Source of the DNA: Tubiluchus corallicola
Taxonomy: Eukaryota > Priapulida > Priapulimorpha > Priapulimorphida > Tubiluchidae
Assembly: GCA_030141605.1 (NCBI GenBank)
Contig: JAQGDQ010000057.1
Location: 372,001-436,000, forward strand
DNA length: 64,000 nucleotides
Reading direction: 5' to 3'
The translations under genes were made by a program, and so were the position numbers. The number at the start of each line of letters is the position of its first letter. Position 1 is the first letter of the stretch. The notes below the pieces were generated by a model that worked only from the letters and a program-made list of their open reading frames with translations, searched no databases and was not told the DNA's origin. Shown piece after piece: positions 12,001 to 24,800 of this stretch.

Positions 12001-12800
12001 GTTTCTATTTTGTGAAGCTTCTTTTATATACCATGTCATGAATATCTAATATAGTAATGTGCACACTAGAAGCACATTAGTAATGATAATAGTGATTTCA
12101 CATAATCCTTGCTTTAAACTATAGCATGGTGCGGCGACATTCAATCTGGAATTACACGGCCCAAAAAAACGAGTGGGTGATTCACAAAAAATGGTGATTG
12201 CCGCATACCTGTGGGCTTCATGGGAAATTAAACTATGCTTGTCCTGCCCTATTTATGAATGCTCTTTTCAATAATATATAGCATACAGGCTCTTACAATC
12301 CTGTTCTTCACATCTCAACTCTCGTACTGTGATTATTTACTATTTAATTTATATTAAAAGGATAGCTGACTAAATGACCTCTTGGTCGGCTGCTACTTTT
12401 TTATCATCTTGATGTTTTGAATGTTTCATTCTTGATATGCAAAACCAGTGTTTATACTATATGTGCTCACACTTTGTAAAATAGGTCTTGGGCATTCCTT
12501 TAATACTGGTCTAATTTGTTTTTTAAAAACCAGCAGTCCTGCGACAGAAACTAATTCCTGAGCCAATATTTTGCTGCAGCGGATATCACTTGAAATTTTT
12601 TGTTTATACAACTCACATACAAAAAGTTTCTTTCTGCATTTTGCTAGTTATAGTAGTTGTTTGATAATCTTGTTTTTAGCCTTTGCTTTGCTCTAGGTTT
12701 CTTCATTTTATTTATTTTTCAGGATCTGCTGATGGTAGTGTATCTTTCCAATCTGACAGCAACGCAATTAAATCTTAATGAAAAAATTAACTTATTGTAG
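5895..12800 (+). CDS. EIF3F: Eukaryotic translation initiation factor 3 subunit F
   Basis: Seven exons join to 819 nt (272 codons): 5895-6003, 6540-6690, 7995-8132, 8368-8459, 9961-10097, 11175-11288 and 12723-12800. The product matches animal eIF3F almost throughout: [81 protein letters not shown] and the end [20 protein letters not shown]. Residues 8-140 or so are an MPN domain; as in known eIF3F it lacks the catalytic HxH of JAMM peptidases. The C-terminal half forms the helices that pack into the eIF3 octamer. The protein is a cytosolic subunit of eIF3, which brings the 43S complex to mRNA. Human eIF3F has an extra N-terminal Pro/Ala-rich tail that is absent here. The start ATG is the first in frame and directly precedes the MPN fold. 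All splice sites are GT-AG, and three donors are weak. The gene converges on AMPD. Confidence 0.97.
6540..6690 (+). CDS. EIF3F: eIF3F exon 2
   Basis: Encodes residues 37-87, core of the MPN domain, including [17 protein letters not shown]. The acceptor is TTTCATTTCAG; the donor GTGAGT splits the Trp codon of the GWYATGHD motif. Confidence 0.96.
7995..8132 (+). CDS. EIF3F: eIF3F exon 3
   Basis: Encodes residues 87-133 ([18 protein letters not shown], then [18 protein letters not shown]). The open frame runs on past the exon. The donor GTCTGA is weak but in phase with the next acceptor. Confidence 0.95.
8368..8459 (+). CDS. EIF3F: eIF3F exon 4
   Basis: Encodes residues 133-164, [19 protein letters not shown] then YFDPERTG. 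This piece is too short to appear as an independent open frame. The acceptor is TTTATTTAG and the donor GTAAGC. Confidence 0.95.
8747..8760. repeat. Perfect 14-bp palindrome AATGCCTAGGCATT
   Basis: The palindrome lies in eIF3F intron 4. The core ATGCCTAGG occurs twice more in the same intron, near 9703 and 9830. Function unknown; it may be chance or mark related mobile fragments. Confidence 0.6.
9760..9870. repeat. (TA)n and (CATA)n simple repeats
   Basis: A pure TA run of about 21 bases at 9761-9781 is followed by ATAC/ATAT-rich sequence in eIF3F intron 4. Simple sequence with no coding content. Confidence 0.85.
9961..10097 (+). CDS. EIF3F: eIF3F exon 5
   Basis: Encodes residues 164-209, including [20 protein letters not shown], a helical part of the C-terminal region. 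The acceptor is TTTGTTTATAG and the donor GTGAGT. Confidence 0.95.
11175..11288 (+). CDS. EIF3F: eIF3F exon 6
   Basis: Encodes residues 210-247 ([20 protein letters not shown] then [14 protein letters not shown]). Phase 0 at both ends. The donor GTTTGT is weak. Confidence 0.95.
12723..12800 (+). CDS. EIF3F: eIF3F exon 7 (last) with TAG stop
   Basis: Encodes residues 248-272, [20 protein letters not shown] then KINLL, the conserved eIF3F C-terminus, followed by TAG at 12798-12800. The acceptor TTTATTTTTCAG is strong. Confidence 0.96.
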   Translation, partial: DLLMVVYLSNLTATQLNLNEKINLL

Positions 12801-12841
12801 TACCATAGTTAAAAACGTTTTACTATGTATTTTGTTTGTTG

Positions 12842-12847
12842 ATTAAA
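12842..12847 (+). terminator. Possible eIF3F polyadenylation signal ATTAAA
   Basis: The hexamer ATTAAA, the commonest variant of AATAAA, lies 42 bases after the eIF3F stop, just before a (CT)n run at 12848-12863. Position fits a 3' end, but cleavage is not shown by sequence alone. Confidence 0.4.
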
Positions 12848-12863
12848 CTCTCTCTCTCTCTCT
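12848..12863. repeat. (CT)n microsatellite
   Basis: About eight CT units just downstream of the eIF3F stop codon. Confidence 0.85.
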
Positions 12864-14589
12864 CGATAAATGAAGATATTTTTTCGCTTTTTAATGTATG
12901 TTTATAGTTAGCATCATTGACAGAAGTGCAAGTCGAGACAAACATTTATGTCCTGTTTATTCTGCAGTTCATACTAGGTTTGCTTTAAAAGCATAATTTC
13001 CTATCATTAATTAAATTGCAATTAGAAAGATATGTTCTCCTGGGATTTAATACCCATTTATTTGCCATGTAACAAAACGAACGATAATGAAAGTTAAGAA
13101 AAAAGAAATTTCTTGCAGCAACATAACAATTTCAATTATGAACACTTGTCAAATACTCTAAATAGTCTGCTTTAGACTATGATAGCTGTAGACTGCTGGC
13201 ATTTTAACTTCTAAACATAACATGTAGACCACCATTAAAAACAGCATACCCTAAATGTGTTTAATTGAAATTTACACTTTTACATGACTTAATCTGTTGA
13301 CATAATGGTAACATATGTAGCCAATATGATGGACAACCAGTGACCACATCCCAGTTAAGCTGAAATGTTGTATTTCAAATTCAGCAAATTTTCGTGAAGA
13401 CAATTTTTTGTACAAATTCAACAAAGCTTTATAAAGATTGAATCAAAAAACGTAACTCCTTCACGTTTTAACAAAATTGTAAACCAAAATGTAACTGAAA
13501 AATGATAAAAATGCTCCATGGCAGAAACAATTATCTAAAACAACAACAACAACAACGGTTATCTAAAGAACATATCTATATAAACACTTATAGGTAGACA
13601 GTTGATTACATGGCAGCATGACAAGTTTAATATATTACATTTTAAAATAGAATTATAATATAATGCACCTTAAACAGAAGTTGACATTTAATTGCTGATT
13701 GGGGTAATTATTTTCTGATCTGCTGCTTACACATCTATTATGCATCATCATAGTTTGGCCAATTGAGTAGTTGTGTCTGGAAACGTAGTAACTGATTATT
13801 ATACTGGAAAAGCTTTCTAGATTTTGATACAATGTATTGAACAAGTATTGAATTTCAATTTAGCCTGCAGAATAAGGAATGTTGGTGTAAAAACCGCCAC
13901 AGCACCAGAGTTGCTGTAAGATACTAGACTTCACGAATGAAAATACATGTTACGATTTCACTTTTTTGTTGTTTAGCACTGATATTTTAGGCATAGCAAG
14001 ACTAGTATGGGAAATCCAGTTGTAAGCACCATAAGTAGCTATGATATTTCAGTTAAATGTACAATCGTATATATGTATTTATAAATTAGATTTTATAATA
14101 AACTCTAACACAGGTAAATCTCTAAAGTGTTCACATAAGCATTGAGAATGAAAAACTTACACAATAGTAGCACAAACACATGTACAAACTTTTAGGCACT
14201 TAAATGAGCTTACTAAACAAATCAATGAATCCAGTATTTGATCCTAAAAACTGATACCAAGCAAAATGAACATAACAAGTACTACATAGACAAAATTCAT
14301 GACTGTTGTTCAGCATGCACGCTATTATTGACTCATAGTCTACTATTTGAGAATACTTGATGGCAGTTTTTTAAGGTTTTAATCACCCATAAGGGAGATG
14401 CTTAGCGCTCAATATTTGTCTATGTATGAATGTTAATATAACATTTAAAAATGAGCATTTCTAAGAAACATCAATTAGATATCATATCATGTTGTCAGAC
14501 ACACAAACTGTTTATTCATGATAATTTAAAAGCAATTAACTATATTCTTATCTTTTTTTCTATCAAGTCACATAAAGGCTTGGCACATA

Positions 14590-14710
14590 CAGCAACTGCC
14601 ATACACATACACAGTTCTCAGCAACTGTCATATACAGCTCTCAGCAACTGTCATACACATACACAGTTCTCAGCAACTGTCATATACAGCTCTCAGCAAC
14701 TGCCATATTC
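14590..14710. repeat. Short tandem array, CAGCAACTG(T/C)CATA units
   Basis: The phrase TCTCAGCAACTGTCATA and variants recur five times. Short units (about 25 bp, TATACAGC between) alternate with longer ones (about 31 bp, CACATACACAG between), giving a higher-order period near 56 bp. Confidence 0.85.
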
Positions 14711-15139
14711 ATTCACTGTTTCATATTCCATAAAACCACAAAAATGCTTTTTGCTGTTGCTTTTTATCACTACTTTACTATTTTTTGTCTTTTTTGTGTT
14801 GTTTTCACATTAATCAACCTGGTGGCCATGTTCGTTTGCTTTTTCAAAATGTGTTTTCACATCAGCACATCCTTTTTTAGGTACAACATTATTTTGGACC
14901 ATATACCTAGAAAGAGGCCTAAGCGCAAAAACTTAAAATGAAGGCAATTAAGTGATAAGAAAGATAAAACGTTAAATATTGAATGCCAAAAGTGCTGTTC
15001 AATGACAACAATTGACATGTCATACAAGTAAAAACAACACTTAACAGCCAATGTAAGTTCAAATGCTCAATACTAACTGCACAGCTCATCATATGTTCAT
15101 ATCACCATGTTAATGCATCTTAAATTGCATTAACTGCCA

Positions 15140-15478
15140 GATCAAAAACTCATCAAACCACAAACTGTGTTTCGTAAAAGCTAAGAGCATTTTAAAAATT
15201 CAAACGAAAAACTGGCAGAGAATAATAACTGCATTGCACATGTTCTTATAAAAGTACTGCATACGAGATTAAATAAATAATAATATAAGTACAACTTGTT
15301 ACGATCAAGTCGTAGAATAAGGAAATTATGAACTGCATTTTATAAAAGGCAAAGCGCTAGAATTCAAACAAAAAACTGGCAGAGAACAAAACTAACAACT
15401 ACGTTGCAGATGTATACAAGATAAATAAATAATATAAGTACAATTCGTTAAGATCAAGTCAAAGAATAAAGAACAGCA
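15140..15478. repeat. Two-copy direct repeat, period about 164 bp
   Basis: The segment AATTCAAAC(G/A)AAAAACTGGC starts at 15197 and again at 15361. It is followed in both copies by TGCA(C/G)ATG and by AAATAAATAATATAAGTACA-like text ending GATCAAGTC. Divergence is moderate, so the duplication is not recent. It lies just beyond the AMPD 3' end. Confidence 0.8.
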
Positions 15479-15515
15479 GGCATACTCAATTACCTGAATA
15501 TTAAACAGCACTTGT

Positions 15516-15521
15516 TTTAAT
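15516..15521 (-). terminator. Possible AMPD polyadenylation signal ATTAAA
   Basis: Read on the minus strand, ATTAAA lies about 160 bases after the AMPD stop codon. It is a plausible but unproven 3'-end signal; other AT-rich hexamers nearby could serve. Confidence 0.3.
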
Positions 15522-15682
15522 AATGTATCTTGAAATAATTAATATTTAACAACGAGTTTTGAACCGACATTGTTGGACTGCTGTTCATGCTTATCTTTAG
15601 TAGTTGCATGATCAACATGCTAAAATTCGATCACAAAATTCACAATGCACTTCTTAAACTTTGATCACAATGCAATATCACA

Positions 15683-15844
15683 TTACTCCCACGTGCCCTT
15701 CACAGCGCGGACTGCTGTGGCTAGTTCATCGGTCAGTGTCTCGTGCCGGTAAGCCATCCGAATGTCCGGAACATTAGTGCGCTTGATATCATTTCCTTGT
15801 ACACCAATACCTTGGTAGTTGGTACCCAGCCAATGCTGCTTTAC
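15683..15844 (-). CDS. AMPD2: AMPD exon 16 (last) with TAA stop
   Basis: Residues 766-818: [40 protein letters not shown], then a short tail ending KGTWE and TAA. The tail is shorter than the human AMPD2 C-terminus. Confidence 0.96.
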   Translation of the reverse strand, partial: VKQHWLGTNYQGIGVQGNDIKRTNVPDIRMAYRHETLTDELATAVRAVKGTWE

Positions 15845-18800
15845 CTAGCAGAAGAATAGTTATACATAAGGATGCTGATCTTTGATATTACAGGCCAATG
15901 AAAATACAGTCAAACCTCTTTATATTCTTTGGGACTGCAAAAAATGGGGTTATAACATGTTTGGCAGTATAATAAGGTGCATTAACATAAACAGGTATGT
16001 GCAAATATAAATATTTTGTTTTGCTAAAAGTGTGGGTGCTAAGCAAGATTGACATTATAAAGGGAGGCGTTATAGCAAGGAACAAGGTTTGACAATACCA
16101 CCAAATTGATTGTACTATGCTGTAATTGTCTCTAATAATTTGTTTCTTTGTGTCTTCACAATCACATGCCGCATTAAATAAAGTGGCAACTAATAATTTT
16201 GACTGTTTTCATGAATAAAGCACATCTGTGTTTGTAATAGATGAAACATCCTATGGGAAGCCATAATTCATTTGACACTTTCACAAAATTTCTGACCAAA
16301 AAACTTCATTCATATCAGAATATCTAAGCACTAATGTACTCGAAAGCACAAAAATACACTGTAAAAACAAACAATGTGAGCATACCTCATGCGAGAAGCC
16401 ACTTTGAATGACACTGTTTCGGGCAAGTTCACACATGTCAGCTGAACTGAGCTTCCACACTTGCGCTGCAATGCTGTACTCTTCCATTAGAGGTTCCTGT
16501 AAAATGAATTCAACATTAGAAATTACATTTCTTACCAGAAGGTATAATGCATTTGTTACATGGGCACTACCTGTCTGATTAGTGATGTGTTGATTGATGA
16601 AGGACACAGAGCTCAGCCAAGGTATTCATGTGAATCATTCATACATTATTTTATTTAACTAAATACATAGACTTTTTGAAGACATATTATCCTTAGTTAC
16701 TTATAAACAGAGAAGGCTTAAAAATACATCAATACAGGTTATGACTGAATAGAGTTCTTCACAGTTAGTAAGCACTTTAAGGGCACTGAACATTGTGCAT
16801 CTAATCCATGACTTCCTATACAAATACAGATACTTCATACAGAGAACTGTTTCACAAGTAAATTGTCTCAGAAACCAGGAACAATTAGGAAAAAATTTCT
16901 AAAATGTTCTGAAGGCACAATAATTATTAATTTGAACGGTGTGTGCCACAAAAAGCAACCCACCCATATATTAGTCAGATGATGATTCTTACTGACTGCA
17001 AGCAGATCATGAAGTACAAAGAAGTTACTATAAAGATCGCATTCTTCAACACTAAAGTTATATTGTTTCAGAAAAGTATAAACTTAAACTAGAATATAAA
17101 ATAACACAAAGTGAATGTTTTTACTCACTTTAGTGAAATGGAACTGTAGTGGATCGTCTGTTGACAAGCACACATTCAATCCTCGTGCAAGATACTCTGG
17201 CAATGGACTTCGGTTATAATTCAAGAACAGTGAGTTGTTACTCAGTGGGGACATAGCCATTCCTATTTGTGCTAGATAGTAGAGATACTGTAGAACTGGA
17301 ACCTGCCAAAAATAATTTACTCAGTTCTAACTATTTGAAAACAAAGCAATCACCCACAGATTCTGAGGTTGCTTATGATTATGTCAGCATTATAATAATC
17401 AACAAAAGCTTACATGTTTAAAAAACTGAAAATTGGTAAAAAAAACTCACCTTTCTCAGTTGCAATCCATGAGAGATGCTTTCAGCAAGAAGAAATCCTG
17501 CTACGAGATGTTTAACTGATCCGGCTTCCCCACAGTGTGGTCGAAACACCAACGTGTTCAAACCTCTCTCCCTGTTACAAAATGAAAGTGTATCTACATA
17601 AAATATGCCAAACAAAAGCTTCTTTACAATTTAAGCTCCAAGTACACATAAACCAAAAACAAACGCTTAAGTCCGGAAATTTCGTTAAAATTTAAAAAAT
17701 GTTTATGTACAGCATGCTACGGTGAAAAAAGTCACTTCTCTTGCTGAACAGCTCTGCACTTGCTGGATCTTTAGTTTTCAGAACATGAGACCAGAAGTTT
17801 CACAAATGCCGCACATACAAAATAGCTATATGATATTAACCACCCATATTTTACATCTGATTTACTTTCGTTGCAACTTGCAACATTCGTCTTCTTTTTG
17901 TCATTCATATTTTCCAGTCTAAAATATTTCCGCATGTCCGCCTTTGCATGTTTGCTAACAGGTTGGTTTTGTTTTCAAAAAAAGACCACAAGAAAGTATT
18001 CTTCAAAAATAAACAAGAACAGCTACACAAGTTCACAACCAGACCACAGTGGTGAATCAATAGATGGGCACATCAAATTGGTAGTCTTCTGACCATTGCA
18101 ACACAGTTGATGAGCAGCATAAAGGAACATTGTTGACATTATGACATCACACGTTGTACAGATCTTTGTTACTACTTTATTAAAGTGATTTTACTCAAAG
18201 ATAATTTACATAATAGTGCAATGAAGTTATTGAACATTACATTCACACGCTATAGCTCGTTATGCCGCTCCTCTTCGTTATACCGCCAAACTCGTTTACC
18301 ACCTGCAAAATGGCTAGGAACATAATGGCTGCCATTCAAATGTATATAAAAATAACCCATTATACTGCCATCCACCAGGCAAATTAATACATACGTTCAA
18401 TGGGGAAATACCGCCAGCCACGCCAGTGACCTTGACATTACGCCAGCCACAGAAGGCTGTTATAAGCTCCGCTGGGCTGCTTACACTGCCAGACGTAACA
18501 TGTCGTGCAAAATAATGCAAGTCCAGTCTACACACAACAGAACTTCACTTCAGTGTAATTCTAACAAGTCATAGCCTACCTTCTAAAATGGTTGAGCATT
18601 GCAAGATTGGCATACATGTAATAGACATAGTATGCATAGGATGGATTCTCTTCTTCATCCCATCCCTGTGGAGGAGGAGTGTCTTTATCAAACATGTCTG
18701 ATTCTGGCTTGCTTTCATCGTCTACGCTGTCCAGTCCTGTTACCTGCAATTCAATGAGAACAGTGGAATCGCACAGCATTAGTATTGTTATTATTTATTA

Positions 18801-21800
18801 TAATTATTAAATTACAAAGCACATTATATCACCTATACGCTCGCACACCTCTCACTATACATGCAAAAATATGATCTAGTTATGCTATACATGCAAAAAT
18901 ATTATAATCAACAGGTATACAAAATATAAGATATCTATCACTATAGATAAAAAGTGTTTTGTATATTATATACTGTTGAGGGTACCTGAAACCATATGCT
19001 AACAGAATCTGAAGAGAAAAATTGTCTTGCAACCTGCTCTAGGAGCTACTTTACTAGGAGCTATCTTTAACCACCTGCTTGTAGTGGTTGTGAGTTTAAT
19101 ATGAGCTGATATGTGATTCTAAAGCTATGGGACAGCTGATTCGAAAGCCCGATCACCAAGTGTAGCTTTGGTTATAACATTTGGATTTCTAGCAGAAGTG
19201 ATAGAGAACAGTTAGTGTTGTAACATGCAGTTTTTGTACGATTTGAGGACAATTACTGTAGAAGGATTTTAAACTGAATGCAGAACTTGACTGGTGGCCA
19301 ATGTCTGGCAGATCATAAAACAGGGTAGTGCAACAGTCTATATGACTTGAGACAAAAGCATGAAGAAGATGGGTAGTTTCTGAGATTAGAGATTTACGAC
19401 TTCGCCTGATATTGTGAAAATGGTAGAATGAGTTAGAACATGAAGATGGTAGAATGGGTTAGATAAGATCTTTGTGACGTGTGTACTCATAGATAAATTA
19501 TGTCTAAATTAGGTTACTTGAAAGAATTTAAATATGGCTATGATGTCATCGGCTAAAGAATAATAGCAATAAATGGCAAATTGAAAGTAAATCACAAACT
19601 TAAATAGCTATACTTCCTCTGCGAGCCCAATCAAAAACTTGAGGCTAAGACCTATGACATTACTGTACCTATACATTCACATACCCATCATGTGACAATC
19701 CTCACCAGTGTATGCATGCAAAACCTATAGAAACCTAATAATGCTAGACTTCACAAATAACTGGAAAACAAAATAATCTCTCTAAAAAATTTTAGGCAAA
19801 CAATTGCCAAGTGACCTTACACTTACACTTTCTACCTTTTTCAGTAAAAAACTGTCTGTCTATGCTGCCTACTGATGCATAGCCCAAGGAGTCTTATGAC
19901 AATTGATTAACCACAAAAGTATATTTGATAATATTAAATTTACAAACCAAAGAAAATACTTAGAGAAACAGTAACATCCCGTGACATTATTAGATAATGA
20001 TTGAGCTAAGACGTGTCAGTATAACATGTTGAAAAGTTCATTAAGCAAGAAAGTTTACTTTTACTTACATGATTTAGGAACATGTGCAGTTCAGGATGAG
20101 CTTTGGGGTTTGCTGTTGCTTCAAACAATGGCAAGAAAATGTTGTTTAACAATGACTGAAAATTATCTAGAATGTTGTTGGCTTTGAACACATCGTACAG
20201 TCGTGGAACTTGTATGATCCATCGGCAATTATCAGAGTAAACTTTCCACTTGACTGCCCATCTGGCTAATTTATCCCACTCATCCATAGATTTGCCATAA
20301 ATTGAGAGCCGGGGTTCTGCATTCTGATATTTGCTTTCTTCTAAATCACCTAGGACTTCCTTAAAATAATAAAAATAAAACATTAGAATAGAATAGAAAA
20401 TTATTTTTTACTTGGGTATGTAAGAACATAATGTTATTTCCATTACAGTCCATTATCAAAGACTCATTAGTAAGTGGGAACATCAGTATGTAGTAAAGAT
20501 GCTCACATAAAATTCTAAACATGGAAATCACCAAGTTTTATGCTACCAAAAGTAATTATGCTATTTTCATGAATTTATATAATATATGCTTACAGACACA
20601 AACAGCCGCCCTATTTATTACTTGCTACCATCACTTTAACTTTGTGAAGCTGAATTCTCAGTTTTTAAACTGGATAAATTGTGTATCTAACTAAACTTTC
20701 AACAAAGAACATGTAAACTAGACAATTCTCATAGCCCTGTTATAGTACCACCTTTTAGTGAGTATCATAATATCTCATCCATTTTTTATTTATGGTCGAA
20801 TTTATGAGGATCGTATTTTTTAATGCATTTTAACTAAATTTGTTTGGCAAAACAATGTTCGTCAAAAACTAATACGAATCTTGCAACAATCTAAACAGCA
20901 AGTAGAGTGTAACAAGTTTAGAAAATGAGCTATTTCTTCCACACTTGCAGTAAAGCGACAATTAGCTATATATGTGATGCTGTTATAGCTCATATAAGTT
21001 ACAGGTGTTTTGTAACAATTTGGTTACCTTTAGAAGTTCGGCAAAATACTTTCCCTCAATGTAGTTGTCAGTTTTAATAAAGATTTCCCTCAAGCGGCTT
21101 TCGCCAATCGGATTGTATTTTGCATTGAATTTATCAAAGCGGTGAAATGTGTTCCGATCCTATGGCAAATAAAAACATGTAACTTACTTATGCATTTCAC
21201 AACAAAAACAAAGTTCTAAAAATTAAATAATGTTATTTTAGAAAGTGTGCAAACTATAAATAAGATTGAAATTAAAAAATATATAAAACTGTATAATAAT
21301 TTTTACTTGCTTATCACAGCCCTATCTCTCTAAAAATTCTTCAAAATTTAGTACAAAAGCTTTTTCATGGCACATATTGAGTTATCATTTAACATTTTAC
21401 ATACGTGCACTTTTGGAGGCATGCTCAAACAAAAAAAACACTATTTTAAAAGCGACTTGTAGCACCAGGGAAGCTTTTTCATTTGAAAATTATCCGAAAA
21501 TTATCGACAGGAATTTTTCAGGTTGGTCGACATTGGCAGAGAGTGTGTCGATTCATCGTTAGCGTTTAGTACCATGCAATTTTGCACTGTCGTATATCAA
21601 CAGGAAAATACATAGCTACTATTAGCCAAGCACAAATTTTTCCTGGGGATGGTCTGAGCCTGTAGGAACCTCAAAATGGGCTCTTTCTTATACTGAAACG
21701 TCAGAGTTCAGTGCCAATCACGAACTGGGTGGTTCTTTGCTGATATCAAATAAACTGTACTGAATAACTCAAATAGGCAACCAACATTAGAAAATCGATG

Positions 21801-24800
21801 AAAGTTACTTGCAGATGTAAGGGACACACTGTACATACCATTAGTCGCAAGTTTTAATTCACAAAATTACCCTTAAAGTCAGTTTCGCTAGGTTTGCATG
21901 TATGTATAAAGATTAGCATTGTGCATATGTGACGTCATGTAATGGCGCTACCGGTACAGTACCACATGTTGATTTAAAATGAAAGCAAACAGTAATCTCT
22001 TTTAAATATCCGTGAGTATGACATACGCTTAAGATTGCCCCTTAGTAATACAAACTTTTAAGGCAATTTTCCTGAAAGTTATTTTAAACAGCCATTTTCG
22101 TGCCCTTTAAGTTTGGTTCCCATAGACAGAGTAGAAAAGCAGATCAGTAATGTATGATCAAGGAACTGTATCTAGATTAACTGGTGACAAACTTACCGCG
22201 TGCACGTCCAACATGTCCACACTCAAATCATATGCTGTCAAGTTAAGACTATGAAAAACCTGAAAATAATAATAGAAATACTGAATTAATAGAGTATTCT
22301 GCAGCTTAAAACACGGTTTATGTAAGCAAAACTAATAAACGCATTCCATTTTTTAAACTTTCTGAACTAATAGTCTTAATCACTTAACTGGCAGTCCTGA
22401 CCAAAGAATAAGTTAGATAATTATTTTATAAAGAATGCCACTGGCTGGGTAACTTCACAGATGCTAACAAAAATGAGTGAAGTGACAGAGTGACAAATCC
22501 AACAGAGGCTTGATTTTTATGAAACAAAACAATGACAAAATATTTGCAGAACACAAATGTGAAATTTGTTGACACAGTTGTTGGAAAGGAAATCATCTAA
22601 TTCCTGTTGCTAAAGTGCCAAAAAGTGACAAGGCTCATATTTGTCTAGTTTAAAATAGTAAAAGGAGCAATAATGAAATAATGTAACTTAATTTTGTATT
22701 TGTAACAAATTTAAACTATCTAAGATAACTCTTCATGTTAGTCTTAACACTAAACAAAGAAAATTAAAACTTACAAGACATATACAGTCAAAATTTAAAC
22801 TATATCATGCAGTGAAAAAAATGTGTATGGTAGTTCTGATCAAGATATTATAAGAAGTAAATAAAAAAATCACATGAAAATACTATATGGATGTTACAGA
22901 CGTTTATGTGTAGACACTAAAAATTTTAGGTTGTTCCCTCAGAAATGTCCAAACACGCATAAGTTTTAAATCAAGAAGTTAAAAAAATAAATGCCGGAAA
23001 AACTTTCGTGTGTTACTATTGTTAAATTTACAGCAAGTACTCTATGTCTCCACCATTTCACTGCAAACTAGAAGAAAGCATTTCTCCCAACAGCTGACAC
23101 AGTTTCTCAGTTTTTTAAGGAGGTATTTGGGCCCACTCAAAATTTTTTGCCCTTAGTTCCTCTGCATCAAATGGCTCTGTGTGGTCATTGTACACTTTAT
23201 CTTTAACAGAATTCCAGATACAGTTATCCACGAGATTAAGTTCCAATTTTTCTTGACCAGGTCTTTATCAGCGCCTCATTTTCTGTGAATCATCCATGAT
23301 GCAAACTGATGTATTTCTTTATTGTTTTCCTGCTATGTATTGAGTGCTTTATACATCACTGAACAATACTGTTTTTCAGTTGATGATTAGCTAACATTGT
23401 TCCTGCACTCAAGCTTTTAACTACCTACATGTTTATCTATTTAGAATAAGTAGTAATTACAAAAAGAATTACAATTATTGTAACAAATATGATACAAATC
23501 GTAATTTACTGATCATTAAATACATACATCATAAACATACACAATAAATTCTACATAAAAACACTTAACACATATGATAGAAACTACAATAATTTTAATC
23601 CTATTTTCATGTGGTCCTACCTGTGCTAAAGTCATGGTTTTTCTCGTTGCACGATCCATACAGACCTCTTCTGAACTTGAATGTTTCATCTTGCTCTTGA
23701 TGAACCGAAGAAGATGCTTCTGATTCATAGATGAAGCTGCGTGAATATGAGTGTCCACCTGCAGCAAGACATGAACACTAAACAAATGCGTAGAATGAAG
23801 CTGCATGAATATGAATGTCTACCTGTAGTAAGACATGAACACTAAACAAATGTATAGATAATTAATTTTGCATACATAAGAGACAATAAAAAATAAATTC
23901 AATCACTAAAAGCAAAAAAAACTTGTATGGAAATCACCAAAAATAGCTTCAGTTGTTCTAGTTACTCCATGAGAATTTTTTTCTCTTTTCTGTCCCATTT
24001 TGTTGACTTTCAGAAGAACTACAGCATTAGTTCAAAATATTATGTCGTTTCTTTTAACTTGTTTTTTAATTGTGTGATTTCTTATTCATTGTAACTATTC
24101 TTAACATTAAGAAAAAAATCTACATTACCTTTCTTATATTATAAAAGTCTCTATGTGATACTGCTTTCTGGGAAGCATGCTCTCGCATCTCATTAAGAAG
24201 AACGTGCAATTGAAATTTGCTAGACAAGTAGCACAATCTTCGATAGCAGAATGACTTCCTGTCAAAAAACAAACAATAAATAAAAATGGGAATAAAACAG
24301 ATATGGTTAACGTGTATGCTTGGCTAACGAGAGTTAAGCAGCACTGAATCTGCTTAGAAAGTAGAAAGTAACCACTGAAAACACATCTGGTCAGTCAGTG
24401 CCTGATTTTAGAAGAAACCCTTGAAAAAAAGTTAAATTCCAATTCTAGCACACCCCTTCAACATCTGTGCTAATATTGCAGCTAATAACAGTGGTAATAA
24501 AGCAGCTATTGGATTCTCAATACTGGGTTGCAGTGTGCAAAGCAATAATAATCAAGTATACTAAACGCATTTTGAACATTACTATAAGACACTAACAGGT
24601 TTTTTTGTGTATGTAATGTCATCAATATTTGAACAAAAAGTTAGAAAATGATTGACCTGACAGCAAGAAGCCTAAGAGCCTCTAACTACATCATTAATAT
24701 GATGCTGTTGATGATGGTGATGACTATGACAGCAATGAAGTAGCCATCAAAATTTTGATATAATCTATCAACTCACAGTGGCCCGTCTCCCATAAACACA

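Larger units (their letters stand above)
12864..15500. other. Convergent intergenic region, no gene recognised
   Basis: This stretch separates the 3' ends of eIF3F (+) and AMPD (-). Open frames at 13653-13844, 14451-14813 and 14857-15051 have no recognisable domains; 14451-14813 runs through a tandem repeat. Contents I can name are a (CAA)n run at 13541-13557 and the arrays at 14590-14710 and 15140-15478. Confidence 0.55.

Noticed and set aside
14451-14813. 120-codon plus-strand open frame
   Set aside because: Runs through a short tandem array and ends in a low-complexity Phe/Leu tail; no conservation cue.
16281-16607. Full 108-codon open frame as a single exon
   Set aside because: Only 16386-16496 is conserved AMPD sequence; the rest reads into introns on both sides.
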